DNA of 64,000 nt from Symbiodinium natans (GCA_905221605.1 CAJNDS010002689.1:159001-223000), one strand, 5' to 3'; positions 49,736 to 61,024 are shown, counted from the first letter of the stretch. Made by a program: numbers and translations. The notes: generated by a model not told the origin, from the sequence alone.

Positions 49736-50046
49736 TTTCTGAGGAGAGAACCCCAAACGATTCTGTTTGGGCAAATACTAGCTGTAACTGGTGGTGCAGC
49801 TCTGCGCGGTTCCATTGCAAGCAGTCTCAGAATAGGCGACTTCTTCACCTCAGGGAGCACCTGTGAAAGAAGTTGGCGGCATGTTGCGCAACGAGCACCA
49901 CGTGCAGGAACACTGACAGAACCTTCAAGCCGCACATCCAGTCATCCAGCTCTCAGCTGCCACCCACCTTGCAAACCACGACGCGAGAAATCATGCCTAC
50001 TGGTAGCAGAGATGCTTACCCAAACAACAGTTCGATTCGTCAAGGT

Positions 50047-50382
50047 CTAACCGCTCATTATGTCGCAAGACACGCCGGTGTCTGGGACACAAGCAATGAT
50101 GTTGTTGATGGGAATGAATACCAGCTTGACGGTGTAGCCTCAGAGTTCCATGCTCTTGAGAGACTCCTTGCGGCTGATTGCTCTGTAGCAAGTCCGCGAC
50201 CGATGAATCCCATGATGGAGAATCCAATGGCGCAAGCAACTGCAATCTTCTTGAACTCCTGTGGCAATGCAACTATAGCCGCACAAATGACCTCACCAAA
50301 GCAACTAACAGGACTTGTCTTACTCTCCTTTGCATCAGGCTTGGTGCAACGCTGGATGAGGCGGCGAGAGTCCATTCCAAAC
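50047..50382 (-). CDS. SEC61 gamma / SecE subunit of the ER translocon
   Basis: SEC61 gamma is the small single-span subunit of the protein-conducting channel in the ER membrane. Minus exons: 50328-50382 ([16 protein letters not shown]), 50201-50258 ([20 protein letters not shown]), 50047-50138 ([16 protein letters not shown]..., stop TAG at 50047). RCTKPD-x-KEF-x-KIA, IMGFIG and [11 protein letters not shown] are the hallmarks; the hydrophobic span is [14 protein letters not shown] onward. Introns are 69 nt (50259-50327, GA donor) and 62 nt (50139-50200, GT donor); phases agree. The tail continues about 15 residues beyond the usual end near NNII. The N-terminal exon is uncertain: 50516-50550 (GAIEPAAYPVI, GT donor, matching phase) is a candidate because the family has an EP in this place. 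No start codon was fixed. Confidence 0.92.
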
Positions 50383-52969
50383 CTTCAGCACTTGGAAACT
50401 GTTTGTCTTGCAGACACAAATTTCGTTCCAGATAGCCATCAACATGATGTGAGGACTGGACTGGAATCATGCAGGGGTGCGACGAGAGTGACTGTTAAAG
50501 CAAAACAACCGGCACCGGATCACTGGATAAGCCGCTGGCTCGATGGCACCCTGCACGCAGTAGCCTTCATCAGCGGCGCATCCCAAAACATTACAATGAT
50601 AATGACAACACATTCAGCCGGATCAGGGCTCTAAGGCAATGGCCGACGGGGTTGTTTTTGTCCGTAAGGAAAGGCATCGCCGACCTGTGCATGTGCAAAA
50701 ACACACGTCTGTTTCTGAAAATACGCGTTTTTCCCATGGTTTTTGTATATCTCTCAAGGCCTTCGGACCTCAAAAGAACATGCTCCGTTTGCACGGAATT
50801 GTCAAAAACCTCGGGCTTTTGCACATTCACGGGAGTCACATTTCGGGTTGGGCGAAATGAGGTCGCAAGGAGCAAAACGCTCGCGTTTACAGTGGCTTCG
50901 GGCTTTGCTGGCGAAAAATTAGCGTTTTCAAAAAACGCGGAATTTTATGGCTTTTGGCATTGTTGCTGGAACATGTCTGGGTGGGATGGTTGCTAATATG
51001 TATGTAGTAGTGTCTCATGTTTTGACAGGGGAATAGTATGTTGTTGGTACAGCATACTCTTACCATTTGCAGTGTATATTTTATGCACAAGCGCAGAATT
51101 CTTTTGTTGGCAAGCTGGCAAGCTCGAGGGTTCAGGTTTGGACGTCTCCAGCTCACGTGCTGAACTGGCGCAGGCGTTTGCCTGTTGGGTTTTGGGATTT
51201 TGGGGTTTAAGGATTTTCGATTTGAGGAATTTCGGGGTTCAGGGGTTTTTGGCTTCAGGGATTTTCTGATTTTGGGGTTTTGGGATTTTGGGGTTTAGGT
51301 ATTGTCGGTTTCAGGGAATTGGGGGGTTTTCGGTTTTTAGGGATGTTGCTGTATTTTTAGGATTCAGGGATGTTTTGGATTAGGGATTTGCGGGTTTTGG
51401 GACAGTAGGGTTTAGGCCTAGGGCCCAGGGTAAAGGGTTCGACTGCAGAGACCGTCGAGCAGCATCTATGACACTACCGGATATAACCCTGGGCGGAGTT
51501 TGAGGCAGCACTGCTTTGGCTTGTCAGGGCTGCATTGCTTTGTGATGTCGGAGTTTTTTTGTGTGGGTGAGAGAGTTTCGAACCCTACACTTTAAACCTG
51601 AAAACCGAAGGCCACAAGAGGTCAGGTGTAGTTCCGGGTTCAGGGTTCAGGGTCTAGGCTTAGGTTAGGCTTTTTTCAGGGTTTTTTGGGAGTTTGGGAC
51701 TGCGCTTGTTTGGAATATCAGGGCTGCGCTGCTATCTGGGCTGCACTGCTTTGGGATGTCAGGGCTGCACTGCTTCGGGACGCCGGGGCTTTTTTGTGGG
51801 GACGGGGAGTTTGGAACCCTAATGGCTGCGCGCAAAACAATGGACGTAACCACCCCCCCCCCCACCCCGAAACGCAGATGTACAATTCGTGCGTTCTACC
51901 TGACGGTAATCCATGCGGCAGCAAAATATATGGACACGAAATCAAGCGGATAAGTTCTCCTTGCCGCCTTCTTTCAAGACGGCAATAGCAATCAATGGCC
52001 GGTGGCGGTGGGGTCGATGGCGGCGGTAATGCGGCTACGGGGCCACAATGGCATGTAGTGGGCAAAGGGGGCCGTGCGTGTGGATTTGCGCGGGAGGGTA
52101 GTGTCGGCGACGGGGGACGGCGAAAGCTGGGGGGGGTGGGGTGGGGGTAGTCTCATTCTGCCTGACCACCTTTTGCGCTGGTCTCAGACCCGAATCGTTA
52201 TGGAAGTATTTGTGAAGAGCAAGCACGCAGCAGACCTTACTGTACGACACCTGCATATGTCAAACGTCCCACAAACAACAGCAATCCCTGGCACCCCACC
52301 CTCACCCGGGATGTTCAAAACCCTTCAACCCCTTCACCCTGGACGACTGCCTTAAGCCATCAGCCGCCTGAACTGAACCGCGGAAGCACCCTAGCGGGCC
52401 CCGTAGCCAACGCCCTGCGTGATATGCAGCACTTGTACTGCCTTTTGGGTCGGCGGCATGAGCGGAAGCTCTTCAAATCCGCGCACGCCCATGGTCCGAC
52501 GCTGCTAGGCACCAGCCCTAGCTTGAGCTCCCCCAGGGCTGATGTTTTCATGGCTTCTAACACATTTACCTGAGAAATAGATTTTTTAACAAGCCAAACC
52601 GCATTTTCTGGCTCTAGGTTTCGCAGTTTCGTGCCGCTTTCTATAGCGAAAGAGTCTGGAAGTGAGATGGCTTAGCAATGTATGCAATGTTAGCAATGTT
52701 GCAAGCGGCTATGCGTCGAAGCCTGGGTTTCGGCCCACTTGTACACAACAGCGTTACGAAAAACATGAACTATCCTAACGATGTCGGTTGCATAAAGCTT
52801 GTTTTGTAGATTTGGGGGAAAGGTGAATGTAATAGGGCCAGATATTCTTGACTCTGGTAGCTGTATCGGGCGACCATTTGAAAAGAAAGCATCAGTGTTC
52901 CCAACGCTGAAATATACTCGCTATGCAAATCATTGCTAGGTAAAACAGCTGCATCAACAAACCGATTCC
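50383..52969. other. no assignable gene; G/T-rich telomere-like patch
   Basis: 50516-50550 is a possible first SEC61 gamma exon. 51190-51430 is GGGATTTTGGGGTTT-type sequence related to degenerate telomere repeats, with GGGTTCAGGG units again at 51630-51655. The rest, including frames at 52100-52563, shows no family motif. Confidence 0.4.
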
Positions 52970-53320
52970 TTACCGTGAGTACAGACCCGACCCTGATCCA
53001 GGGTCGGAACAGCTTCGCAGCCATCTCCACGTTGCCAGGATGCGTCGGGGCAAAATTTGGTAGAAGTCTTCTCTGGCGAGCAGCACAACGGCGGTCAACG
53101 AGATGTTGGCACGGCTGCAGAAAGCAAAAAGCAATGAATGCTCCCATGATCCGAAACTCAAAGATCTCAAATAGCCTGCTGCATGTTCTTTAGCTTCAAC
53201 AGGCATTCCAATGGAGTCTTCAAGTCTAAACTGTAGAGGCGTTCGCCAGTGCGATGCCAGAACAGGAACAAAAACGCTCAAGAAGAACAGAATCAAAGCC
53301 TTCCCTCCAATGCTGCTCAA
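52970..53320 (-). CDS. candidate coding stretch, membrane-protein-like
   Basis: An open minus frame of about 116 codons begins with a hydrophobic run (GGKALILFFLSVFVPVLASH) and continues with RTPLQFRLEDSIGMPVEAKE. A GTAAGG donor lies at 52976 in an overlapping frame. No family was recognised, no ATG start is seen, and the correct frame is uncertain. Confidence 0.25.
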   Translation of the reverse strand: MSSIGGKALILFFLSVFVPVLASHWRTPLQFRLEDSIGMPVEAKEHAAGYLRSLSFGSWEHSLLFAFCSRANISLTAVVLLAREDFYQILPRRILATWRWLRSCSDPGSGSGLYSR

Positions 53321-54230
53321 CCTGTTCTGGTAGAAGTCAGTTGATGTGCATATGAATACGGCTGTGTGCGTACACAGGACTTTTTTCTGTTTCGTGACGA
53401 AGTCCTACATAGCAGAGGTCCGGTAAACAAACTACAGCTGCACTTGCAAGCCTTGCGGCACGCAGCTCGTCTTCGACTCCCTGCGAACCTGTGACTTATG
53501 TTGCACTGGGGGCTTTCGGCTTCACTTGTCGCGGCTCCTGTCTGCCGCCTCAGGTCTGAAGTCACTGACGGACTCTCGGCACTCATTGCTCTTTCTTTGC
53601 TCCGACTCCGTTCTCGCTCTTTGACCTATCAGCGGGCACTTCCTGCATTGCACAGCCCTCGAGTTATGCCTGCATCGTGGTGTGACGAGTAGGGTAAACA
53701 TCACGTTTACTCCACGGTCTGTTTCTGTGACTTCCGCATGCACAGCACATTTATATATTTTTGCATCTTAAGTCTAAAGTGCTCATGAGCTTCGTCTCTT
53801 GGAGGCTTTTGGTAACCACGACGGCTTTTGGGCCAAGGCGCTGTCTTCTCACCTGCGCGGGACCGCCGAACGAAAGCGCACAAAGCCGAATTAATGATTC
53901 CAAAAAACTCCAGTCATGACCAAACCCAGCTTCTGGTTTCTAGCTCTTCTGTGCAGTCCTCTGACCAGCCTCGCGCCCAAAACAATGAAATGTACAACTG
54001 CGCCTTCGACCGGTGCACTATCGGACATGAGCAATGTGCGAAGGAGATTTGCGGCATAGAAGCTCTTTGAGCTTGCTGTGCCCAAGGCCAGGAAAACATA
54101 TTGCCGCATGTTCAAATGCTGCGAATTGGCTCGCAGGAGAAAAAGCATTGCAGCATGTGTCAGACCATCAACTGGTGAATGACTTGGTTGCCTTGCCTTT
54201 GGCAACGTGTACCCTACACGACCACGGACA
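53321..54230. other. no assignable gene
   Basis: Open frames on both strands without motifs. Part is likely the 3' flank of the gene ending at 54231. Confidence 0.4.
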
Positions 54231-55078
54231 TCAAGCGCGGCTATAGAAGCGCCGAACTACCACCCCCTTGGAGGTAGTCCTTTCTGTGCACATTTCATGA
54301 CCTTGCATGAAGCGCTTGAGAGTCACAGGCACGTCGGATGCATGTGCACCAGACTGAAACTGCTCCGAGACAAGTACATGATCAATCCAGCAGGTCTTCT
54401 GTCTGAAGAGTAGCCCATCTGGATCCAAAATTTCTTGTTCTGTGCCATCTGACTTGATGAAGCATCTCTCTTGCTTGGGCGGACCGGTCGACACAACAAT
54501 GTTTACGACTTCCAGCCCTTCTGCATTTTGTACAATGGTTTGGGTGTGATTCCCAATGCCGTAGCCGACACTGGCTGCCAGCTTCCGCATCATCCAAGAG
54601 GTCCCGCGCTCGCGCAGGTAGGCCTCCCAGTCCTGACGTTGCCAAAATACATAAAATATCAAACTGGCACATGCTGGCACAGCAAAGTTCAGCAAAGCTC
54701 AGAACGATTGAGAATTCTGTGAGAACAATGCAGCCCAGGGTCACCTTCGACTCTCGAGCACACCCACTTGCCACTGAAGTCAGGAAAGGAAACTGAGTCA
54801 ACAACAGAGGTCTCAAAGGTCTGATTTGTCAGATTCTGAAGGCTCAGCGGTGAGGAAACAGATGATGATCTGGACAATCGCTCACAGGTAACGTCTGATC
54901 CTGCGGCGGTCTCCACGTCATCCACATCCACCACTTCATCTTTGTTTCGGAAGGCAGTCGCGGGTGCTGATGTGGCATGGCCATCTCGGTAATCTGCGGG
55001 CGTCTGCGGAAAGAGCTCTTCGAGTTCCTGATGTCCCCCATGTCCTCCATGTCCTTCAGGGTGCACGCAGTTCCCCAT
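54231..55078 (-). CDS. calycin/FABP-like protein with possible N-myristoylation, two exons
   Basis: Exon 1 54743-55078 starts MGNCVHPEG, a fitting N-myristoylation signal (Gly2, Cys4). It continues with a disordered acidic part (VVDVDDVETAAGSD), a Ser-rich part and the domain start FPDFSGKWVCSRVEG. Exon 2 54231-54632 continues DWEAYLRERG, VGYGIGNHTQTIVQNAEG, KSDGTEQEILDPDG and GVVVRRFYSRA, then TGA. The FSGKW...VEGD...LRERG...YGIG...Q..DPDG order is that of small FABP/lipocalin-type beta-barrels, which bind hydrophobic ligands; the size (about 140 residues) fits. The 110-nt intron has a GA donor; GAC occurs at both ends, so the junction is ambiguous by three bases. The total is about 245 residues. 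The start could lie upstream, since an overlapping frame is also open there. It stands just downstream of the METTL gene on the same strand. Confidence 0.8.
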
Positions 55079-55339
55079 GCCAAGCTCACAAGCTGGGCCA
55101 AAGCGCCAGAGGCCCGAGCCAAATCAGCTGCGTGCAAGGTCTTAGATGAGGTCGAGGCAATTTGTGAAACTAGCAGTAACTAGCATATACTAACATTGCT
55201 TCTGCGGAAGGGGAGCTGCTATTTTCCTCGACCTGCAGGTCTTCTCAGGTCTTCCACAACAGCTTTGCGTTGTGTTCAAAGTGTCTACCGCACAGCAACT
55301 GCAGGGCGCGAGGTGACGGAATCATTTCGACCTTGATCC

Positions 55340-58231
55340 TCACATGTCCGAGCGCGGCGGAAAGCCGCCTGCGACAGGGATGCCCGATCCATCATGCAAT
55401 CCTGCACCGCCATGTCGACAAGGAAGTAGGTAGCACGTCGCCCACTTTCTGTGCTTGATCACGTAACCGAATGCTGCGGCTGTCAGCCTCTGAGGTCGCA
55501 TTCCATCTCCAAGTCAAAAAGATTAAAAGTTTCTCCATGCTCATCCTGCACGCAAGTCTCTGTAGATGTGTAGCCGGCAGATTCCATACGCTCCAGAAAT
55601 GCTGGAACCCCAGTTTGGCGATCCTGGCGCAACTACTGCAGGTTGCCTGCTCGCGTCTGTAGCCGTTCTACGTGGAAATACGTGAAGAACCGAACTCGCA
55701 CTTGTCGAAATCGAGACACAGTTTCGGAGTTAAACTTGTTATGCTAAATGAACCTTGCAACATCTTGCAACAGTACCGCAAACAAACACTGCAAAACCAC
55801 TTCTTTGGCAGCGCACTGCTCGCGAGGATTGCACAAAGAGGCTGCCCCGTGAACAAAAACCTGTGGGAGAGAGACTCGCCAGCGCTCGCTTGCAAAAGTG
55901 CTTGATCGAAACAGGCAGGTCGGTCTTTCCGGAGTTGGCGAAAGGTATTCACTCTCCTTCATTGTATTGCCCCAAACAGTTTACTGTGGATGTTCTTGCT
56001 TTCTCTTAAGACTAATAATCCCGACCTAGCCGGATGCTCTGGCCGGATCCGAGAACTCCTTGTCTCCGCATGTCTCCCCATGCGGGTGGCCTCGGCCAAG
56101 TCTCGGATTCTTGGTTTCGTTTGGACTCCTTCTCGTCTTCGCTTGTCTTTCGCTTGTCTTGTCGGCTGGCTCCCTGGATTCCTTGTTTCCGCTTGTCTCC
56201 CTCTTGGGTGGCCTTGGCCCCTTCTCGTCTCCACCTGTCTACTGTCTCTCTTCATGTCTCTCTTCATGTGGGTCGAGCGCTGCAGGTACAAGGCAAGTTG
56301 GAAGCGGAGGTGCGGTTCCTCGCAGTTCCGCTCGCGGTGCGCTGCGGGTGCGGATCGAACGACTGATTGGTCATTCACTGGAGTTCCTGTGCGGTTGGGT
56401 TCGGTTCGGGAAGCTTCCCGAAAGTTGCATGCTTCCATCTGCGCTTCTCCCAGTTGCGGGGTAACTCTCAGTTGCGGGGTAAGGCCAGTTTTCGCTGCTG
56501 TTTGTAAACACGCCATTCCACCTTTAACTGTTTGGGGTTTCGCTGGTGTAAGTATGAACAGTTGCTTATGTTTGCCTCCTTTAAGGGTGAGCATCTCCGG
56601 TGCCACCGCTGGCATATTGCTGGTGGTGTGTGGGGGGCGCAAATAAACACATCTGTCCCCTTTTGGGCCGCATGTGTTTCTTGCGTAGACGAACATACTG
56701 TATGTCATGTGTTCGCCTTTCGCTGTTCTGTTGTCTGCATGGCGCTTCCAATGCGAATGGGCCAAAGCAGGCGAATCTGAAAAGTGTATCAATGACTCCT
56801 TGGGCGCCACCAAGATCATAGATCCTGTTGTAGATAGAAGCTGCAGCGCGCATCCTCAATGAATGAAGCCAGAGCAATGGCAACCATGCGAGAGCCCACG
56901 ACTTTGTCAGGAAGGTGCGACCGAACGTTGCAGCACAAGCTACCGAACTGCAACCCAAACAAAACTCGTCATGACATGCTGCTAGCCAAGTCGTCGCCGA
57001 AGTGTCCATAGACTGTGTCAGAACTGATCACCAGATCGGCTTGTTCCTGCTAGGGATATGTGAAAGCGCAACTGAGATCTCGCCGTTGTAAGGGACACTT
57101 CTTTGAATTGTTTAGCAAACGTGCCTCCAAGGCCCAATCATGGCTTGGGCATCTCCAGTCTAGCGTTTCAACTTCACACGTTGGCTTGGCTTCCCACAGA
57201 TGCTTGTTGGTCTGAATGTTGTGCTGGATATTGTCCACCTGGCAGAAAGCCCAGATTGCAATCGCCCTGGCAAGGGAACCTTTTTTCGCATGAAATCAGC
57301 ACGCATGCTTCAAGCAGTCTCCAAACCCGGTAGAACAAACGATGTTTTGACCACGGTGCTGTTTCTCGATCACAATCTGTTAGGAGGACTCGACGGGCGC
57401 CCAAAGCAGCAGCAGCCAGCCCTCGCCAGAACGGGGGCCATTCGATTCGCAGGTGTTCATTCGCAACGACAAGATACGAGCACGCCTGCAAGGCCACAAC
57501 CAGCACCGAGGTCGAGGATGAATCGATCCTACAAGCAGTGTGCCGATGGGCCGATGGCTGCGCAAACGGGGGGCATGGCGGGGAAGTTCCACCCCGTGTT
57601 GTAGGCAGGCCCCTGCGGCCCCTGCACTATCTAGCACTGGACAAGCAACATTTCCAAACACATGCCTTCACCAGTCGCGGCCGCCGCAGAAGCTCCTGCA
57701 AGGGGAAGTAGCTCTCAACTTTTTTTGAAACCCCTACCGGTCCGGGCTGGTAGCCACATCAATTCCGCTAGGAACTTGACAAGCCATCCTGGGCCAGGAC
57801 GCTTCCCGCCGGCCAGAGCTGGTTCCCAGTGGATCCGTGCACACCGTCCTAAGCACATGAGATCTGGACTCCAAATGACGCCTGATGTTGCTTCAGCGTA
57901 AGCTCAACAAAAACATTGCTTATGCAAACGCAATGCTCGGGCTCCGCGGGATGGGAGATCTAGGCCAGGGAGACCGGGCAAGGAGAACGACTGACTTAAA
58001 ATCCAAAACACACGCTGAGAAAATTTAAAGCTTATAAATAAACACACACGGGCCCTCCAAGAAATAAGCTGTGGAATCACGAGTCGGCCAAGGGCAACTC
58101 TCGGATCACGACACGGATTTCGTGCACAAGCTCTGAAGACTCTGCACTTCGCAGCACGACTACCTCGTGGAAATCTTCCATGGCATCTGCCGGCACAATG
58201 CAGAGCACGTGAGCACGAGGAGTCTGATGGA
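55340..58231 (-). CDS. METTL21-type (Methyltransf_16) protein methyltransferase, ten exons
   Basis: This family transfers methyl from S-adenosylmethionine, mostly to lysines. Minus exons: about 58089-58231 (ends EIRVVIRELPL); 57789-57848 (LWPAGSVLAQ); 57672-57695 (ELLRRPRL); 57486-57528 (DRFILDLGAGCGLA); 57360-57421 (GLAAAALGARRVLLTDCDRE); 57125-57238 (VDNIQHNIQTNKH, later LDW); 56987-57046 (EQADLVISSDTVYG); 56825-56947 (HLPDKVVGSRMVAIALASF); 55488-55623 (VPAFLERMESAGY); 55340-55401 (ends FPPRSDM, stop). Order and spacing match the family: W-P upstream, motif I DLGAGCG, acidic VLLTDCD, N-x-x-x-N, LDW, DLVISSDTVYG, C-terminal hairpin. All phases fit. Donors are mostly GC or GA. The 57672-57695 exon is only 24 nt, and the 1.2-kb intron before the ninth exon has CAGGATC at both ends. 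The first exon and start codon were not fixed. Confidence 0.88.
57672..57695 (-). other. 24-nt micro-exon of the METTL gene
   Basis: CTTGCAG, then eight codons ELLRRPRL, then GTGAAGG. It fills the turn between LWPAGSVLAQ and DRFILDLGAG, where family members have a short helix of this kind. Phase is 0 on both sides. Confidence 0.65.
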
Positions 58232-58392
58232 CTTAAGCTTCGGTGCGCATGAGGATTGCGGATTGCAAACGTGTTCAAATCCATAAGCTGGACTAATTCT
58301 GAAATTCTGAATCTGATCAATTGAGCACGTTGCTGCTTTTGTGCGGATAACCGTAGAAATCAGACAATGCTTCGGGATCCTCACTTTCTGCG

Positions 58393-58740
58393 ATGCATCT
58401 CCCAACTTTCTTGAGCGACTTTCTGCGCCGATGTCTGAGCTCAGTATCTGACAACCCTGTCAGGTGCAGGCTGTCACAGAATGGTTCAAGCCACGAGCTT
58501 CTGGTGGCGACTCTCTACACGAAAATCATGGCAGAAAACTGCTTTTGCAGGCGAATATCACGGGAGGAAGATCCGACCTTGGATCAGCTGATTTGGTTCA
58601 GCATACCTTCACGCAATGATCTTCTAACTTGGAGGCATGTCCGTCAGCAAGGGAAGTGGATGCACCAGCGTGAAACACTCAAAGAGGCACTTATCGATAA
58701 ACGACTCGTGACATTTGAACTCTGCTCGCTTCGTGCCTGA
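58393..58740 (+). CDS. hypothetical plus-strand ORF
   Basis: About 115 codons from ATG. The middle reads EEDPTLDQLIWFSIPSRNDL and the end LKEALIDKRLVTFELCSLRA. Composition is protein-like; the opposite strand is not. A coding-like plus frame continues at 58770-58960 (RLEDWRRQNADTFGGYTLTE). No family was recognised. Confidence 0.22.
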   Translation: MHLPTFLSDFLRRCLSSVSDNPVRCRLSQNGSSHELLVATLYTKIMAENCFCRRISREEDPTLDQLIWFSIPSRNDLLTWRHVRQQGKWMHQRETLKEALIDKRLVTFELCSLRA

Positions 58741-59436
58741 CTTTGTGCCTTGTATCACTGGAACAAGCTCCCACCCTCGGAGTCTTCGTGTGTTTTTTCG
58801 GCGATTTCCGGGCACCCCTGGAGACCGTCTGGAGGACTGGCGGAGGCAGAACGCCGATACTTTTGGGGGTTACACGCTCACAGAAGACATGAGCACCAGC
58901 TTGGGCCCCATAACGTTGACAAGTCGCAAGTTCCTTTCATGTTTCTGGGGTCAGACGGTCACGCCGTTGCGGATCGCTGTGGGCTCCAGACAGGCTGAAG
59001 CGTTAGTCTAAAGCCGTTTAGACAGTTGGGTGGGCTTTGATTTAAAGCTCCTTGACCACAGAACAAGCGCAAGCCCTTTGCAAATTCAATGTCTAGTTGA
59101 AAACCTCATCGAGAACCTTCTTGTCTGCCTTCTTGAAACAAAACTGCAGAAAGTGTGCTGCTTGTTGCAGCCGATGGGTGAGGGAGGCCATTGCCTGGTT
59201 TGTCGCAGTCCTTTCACGCAACTTTTGTTTTTTAACACGTTGTTTGAATATCATAGAATCATGCGGAATGAAGCCCGATGTATCGCGGCAGGACTGCAGG
59301 GTTGGGAAGCTTTCACCGAAATCTACTTACGTCTACACCACCACCACCTTTCTCCACTGCACTTCAAGTTTGGGGCTGAAAAATGTAACACACAAACCCA
59401 CGATCCACTAGGCTATGCTACTAGACTTACGAGAGG

Positions 59437-59874
59437 CTAGCACACATGTTTTGCTTGGTCGGGGTAATCTGGAGACGTCATGCAGCGGAACACCAAAAAT
59501 TCAAATTTCAGCAGGGCACGCTCACGCCAAACATGCCTCCAATCTGGGTCCAAGAATGACTGTCCTTGGTTCCATGGAACGCCATCCGAGCAACAAGCAA
59601 GCTCGCCACTCCAGGACCAAGTCTCCACATCCCATATGGACAGATCTCGTGGCCGCAAGTGCAGCATGAGTGTGCAAGTCTCACCTGTGACATTTGCAAA
59701 ACGACCAGAGTATACGCGGGATAGACATCCACCAAGCAGATGGACTCTCCAACTTGTGACATCGCGCATGCTGGTTGCAGCGTATAAATATACCCATTGA
59801 TCCACCATTTTCGGCTTCAAACATATGAAAATACGCGTTGTGGATGGGCGATGATGGGCGTCAACGTAAATCAT
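59437..59874 (-). CDS. hypothetical ORF
   Basis: A minus ORF of 145 codons, rich in Trp. RPRDLSIWDVETWSWSG resembles a single kelch-type blade strand, but no further repeats are present. Could be an exon of the upstream part of the METTL region or chance. Confidence 0.2.
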   Translation of the reverse strand: MIYVDAHHRPSTTRIFICLKPKMVDQWVYLYAATSMRDVTSWRVHLLGGCLSRVYSGRFANVTGETCTLMLHLRPRDLSIWDVETWSWSGELACCSDGVPWNQGQSFLDPDWRHVWRERALLKFEFLVFRCMTSPDYPDQAKHVC

Positions 59875-60294
59875 TAAAAAAATTATTGTGTTTCTACATC
59901 AACCTCTGCATAGAGGTTGTGACGGGACACAAATACGAGTAGACATTGCTAGAGGCCAATTATTTTTGAGATTCGCTGAAGAGTGCCACATAGACCGCAC
60001 TCCAAGGCTACTTCGTGGGACTTTCTGCCTCTTGCAGGATTCGCTGAAGGCTTTCTTGGTAGAAGGTGCTCCAGGATTTCTCTGGTGTGTGGGCAGGGAT
60101 CCTCTGCGCGATTTTTTGCGGGATTCTCTGCACAGTTTTCTGTGTGTTTTTGCCAGTGATTTAACTTGTTTAAGTGGAATTCGCCAAAAAACTAAGTTTT
60201 GTCAACTAAGTTCGAAAAGCGTTATCCGCCGACCTCTGGGCGGCGTGTTGAGGGGTTACGAGGGGTCCTTTGACGATTTCTAGTACTTTTGCTT
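59875..60294. other. no recognisable gene
   Basis: Repeated GATTCTCTG/GATTTCTCTGG-type words near 60035-60140. No coding signal that I trust. Confidence 0.4.
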
Positions 60295-60660
60295 CGCACC
60301 CCCTGCCCCCTTCTCGCCCGTTGATGTCACCCAACGCCCCACCCGCCCACCGCCCGACCTCTGATTTTTCAGAGCTTCCCTCTCTTCCCGTCCTGTCCCA
60401 CACCCGCCCCGCCTCTTCCCTCTCCTCTCCCCTCTCCCCCTCTCTCCCCCTCTCCCGTCTCCCCCCTCTCCCGTCTCCCCCTCTCCCCCCTCCCCGCCCC
60501 CTCTCCCTTCCCCTCTTCGCCCCCCTCTCCCCTCCCCCCTCCCTCCCTTCCCCTCCCCTCCCTTCTTCCCTTCTCTTCTCCTTCCTCCCTCCCTTCCTTC
60601 CTTCCTTCCCTCCTTCTCTTCCTTCCTTCCTTCCCTTCTCCTTCCCCTGCCTTCCTTTCC
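60295..60660. repeat. pyrimidine-rich CCCT/CTTC tract
   Basis: CCCTCTC and CCTTCCTT units; purines are almost absent from 60410 to 60655. Confidence 0.9.
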
Positions 60661-60894
60661 GTGTTGCCAGCATACCTACAGCATCCCAAGCAAATTGAAG
60701 TTGTTCCTCAAATTCTACAAAAACGGCTATGTGAGATCTTTGCTTGCTCTTGGAATAATTGTTGCTTCCAAAGCTCAATGCGAAAGTTCTGGTGAAAAGA
60801 TCGGTCCAAAGCGCAACCCCTAAACACTGCCCCCTTGAGGTCCGTGCCTGAGCAGGATGGAAAAAACGAAAATCGGTGGATCAGGGGGGGTATC

Positions 60895-61024
60895 AATAAA
60901 TATATACACACACGTATATATATATATATGTATATACACACACACATACATACACATACATACATGGTGCAGCGTCGCTGCCCCCCCCACCCCACCCCCA
61001 CCCCACGGTCCCCCCCCCCCCCCC
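60895..61024. repeat. TA/CATA microsatellite and C runs
   Basis: TATACACACACG/TATATA/CATACA units to 60965, then CCCCCCCCACCCCACC and a run of about 14 C ending at 61024. Confidence 0.9.

Noticed and set aside
48588-49820. 410-codon minus-strand ORF
   Set aside because: It is the translation of the 75-bp repeat, which stays open because the period is 25 codons.
49873-50634. 253-codon plus-strand ORF
   Set aside because: It lies antisense to the SEC61 gamma exons, which have strong homology and matching phases on the minus strand.
55959-56819. 286-codon minus ORF as a gene
   Set aside because: It lies within the intron joining two METTL exons and shows no domain; retained only as a curiosity in the findings.
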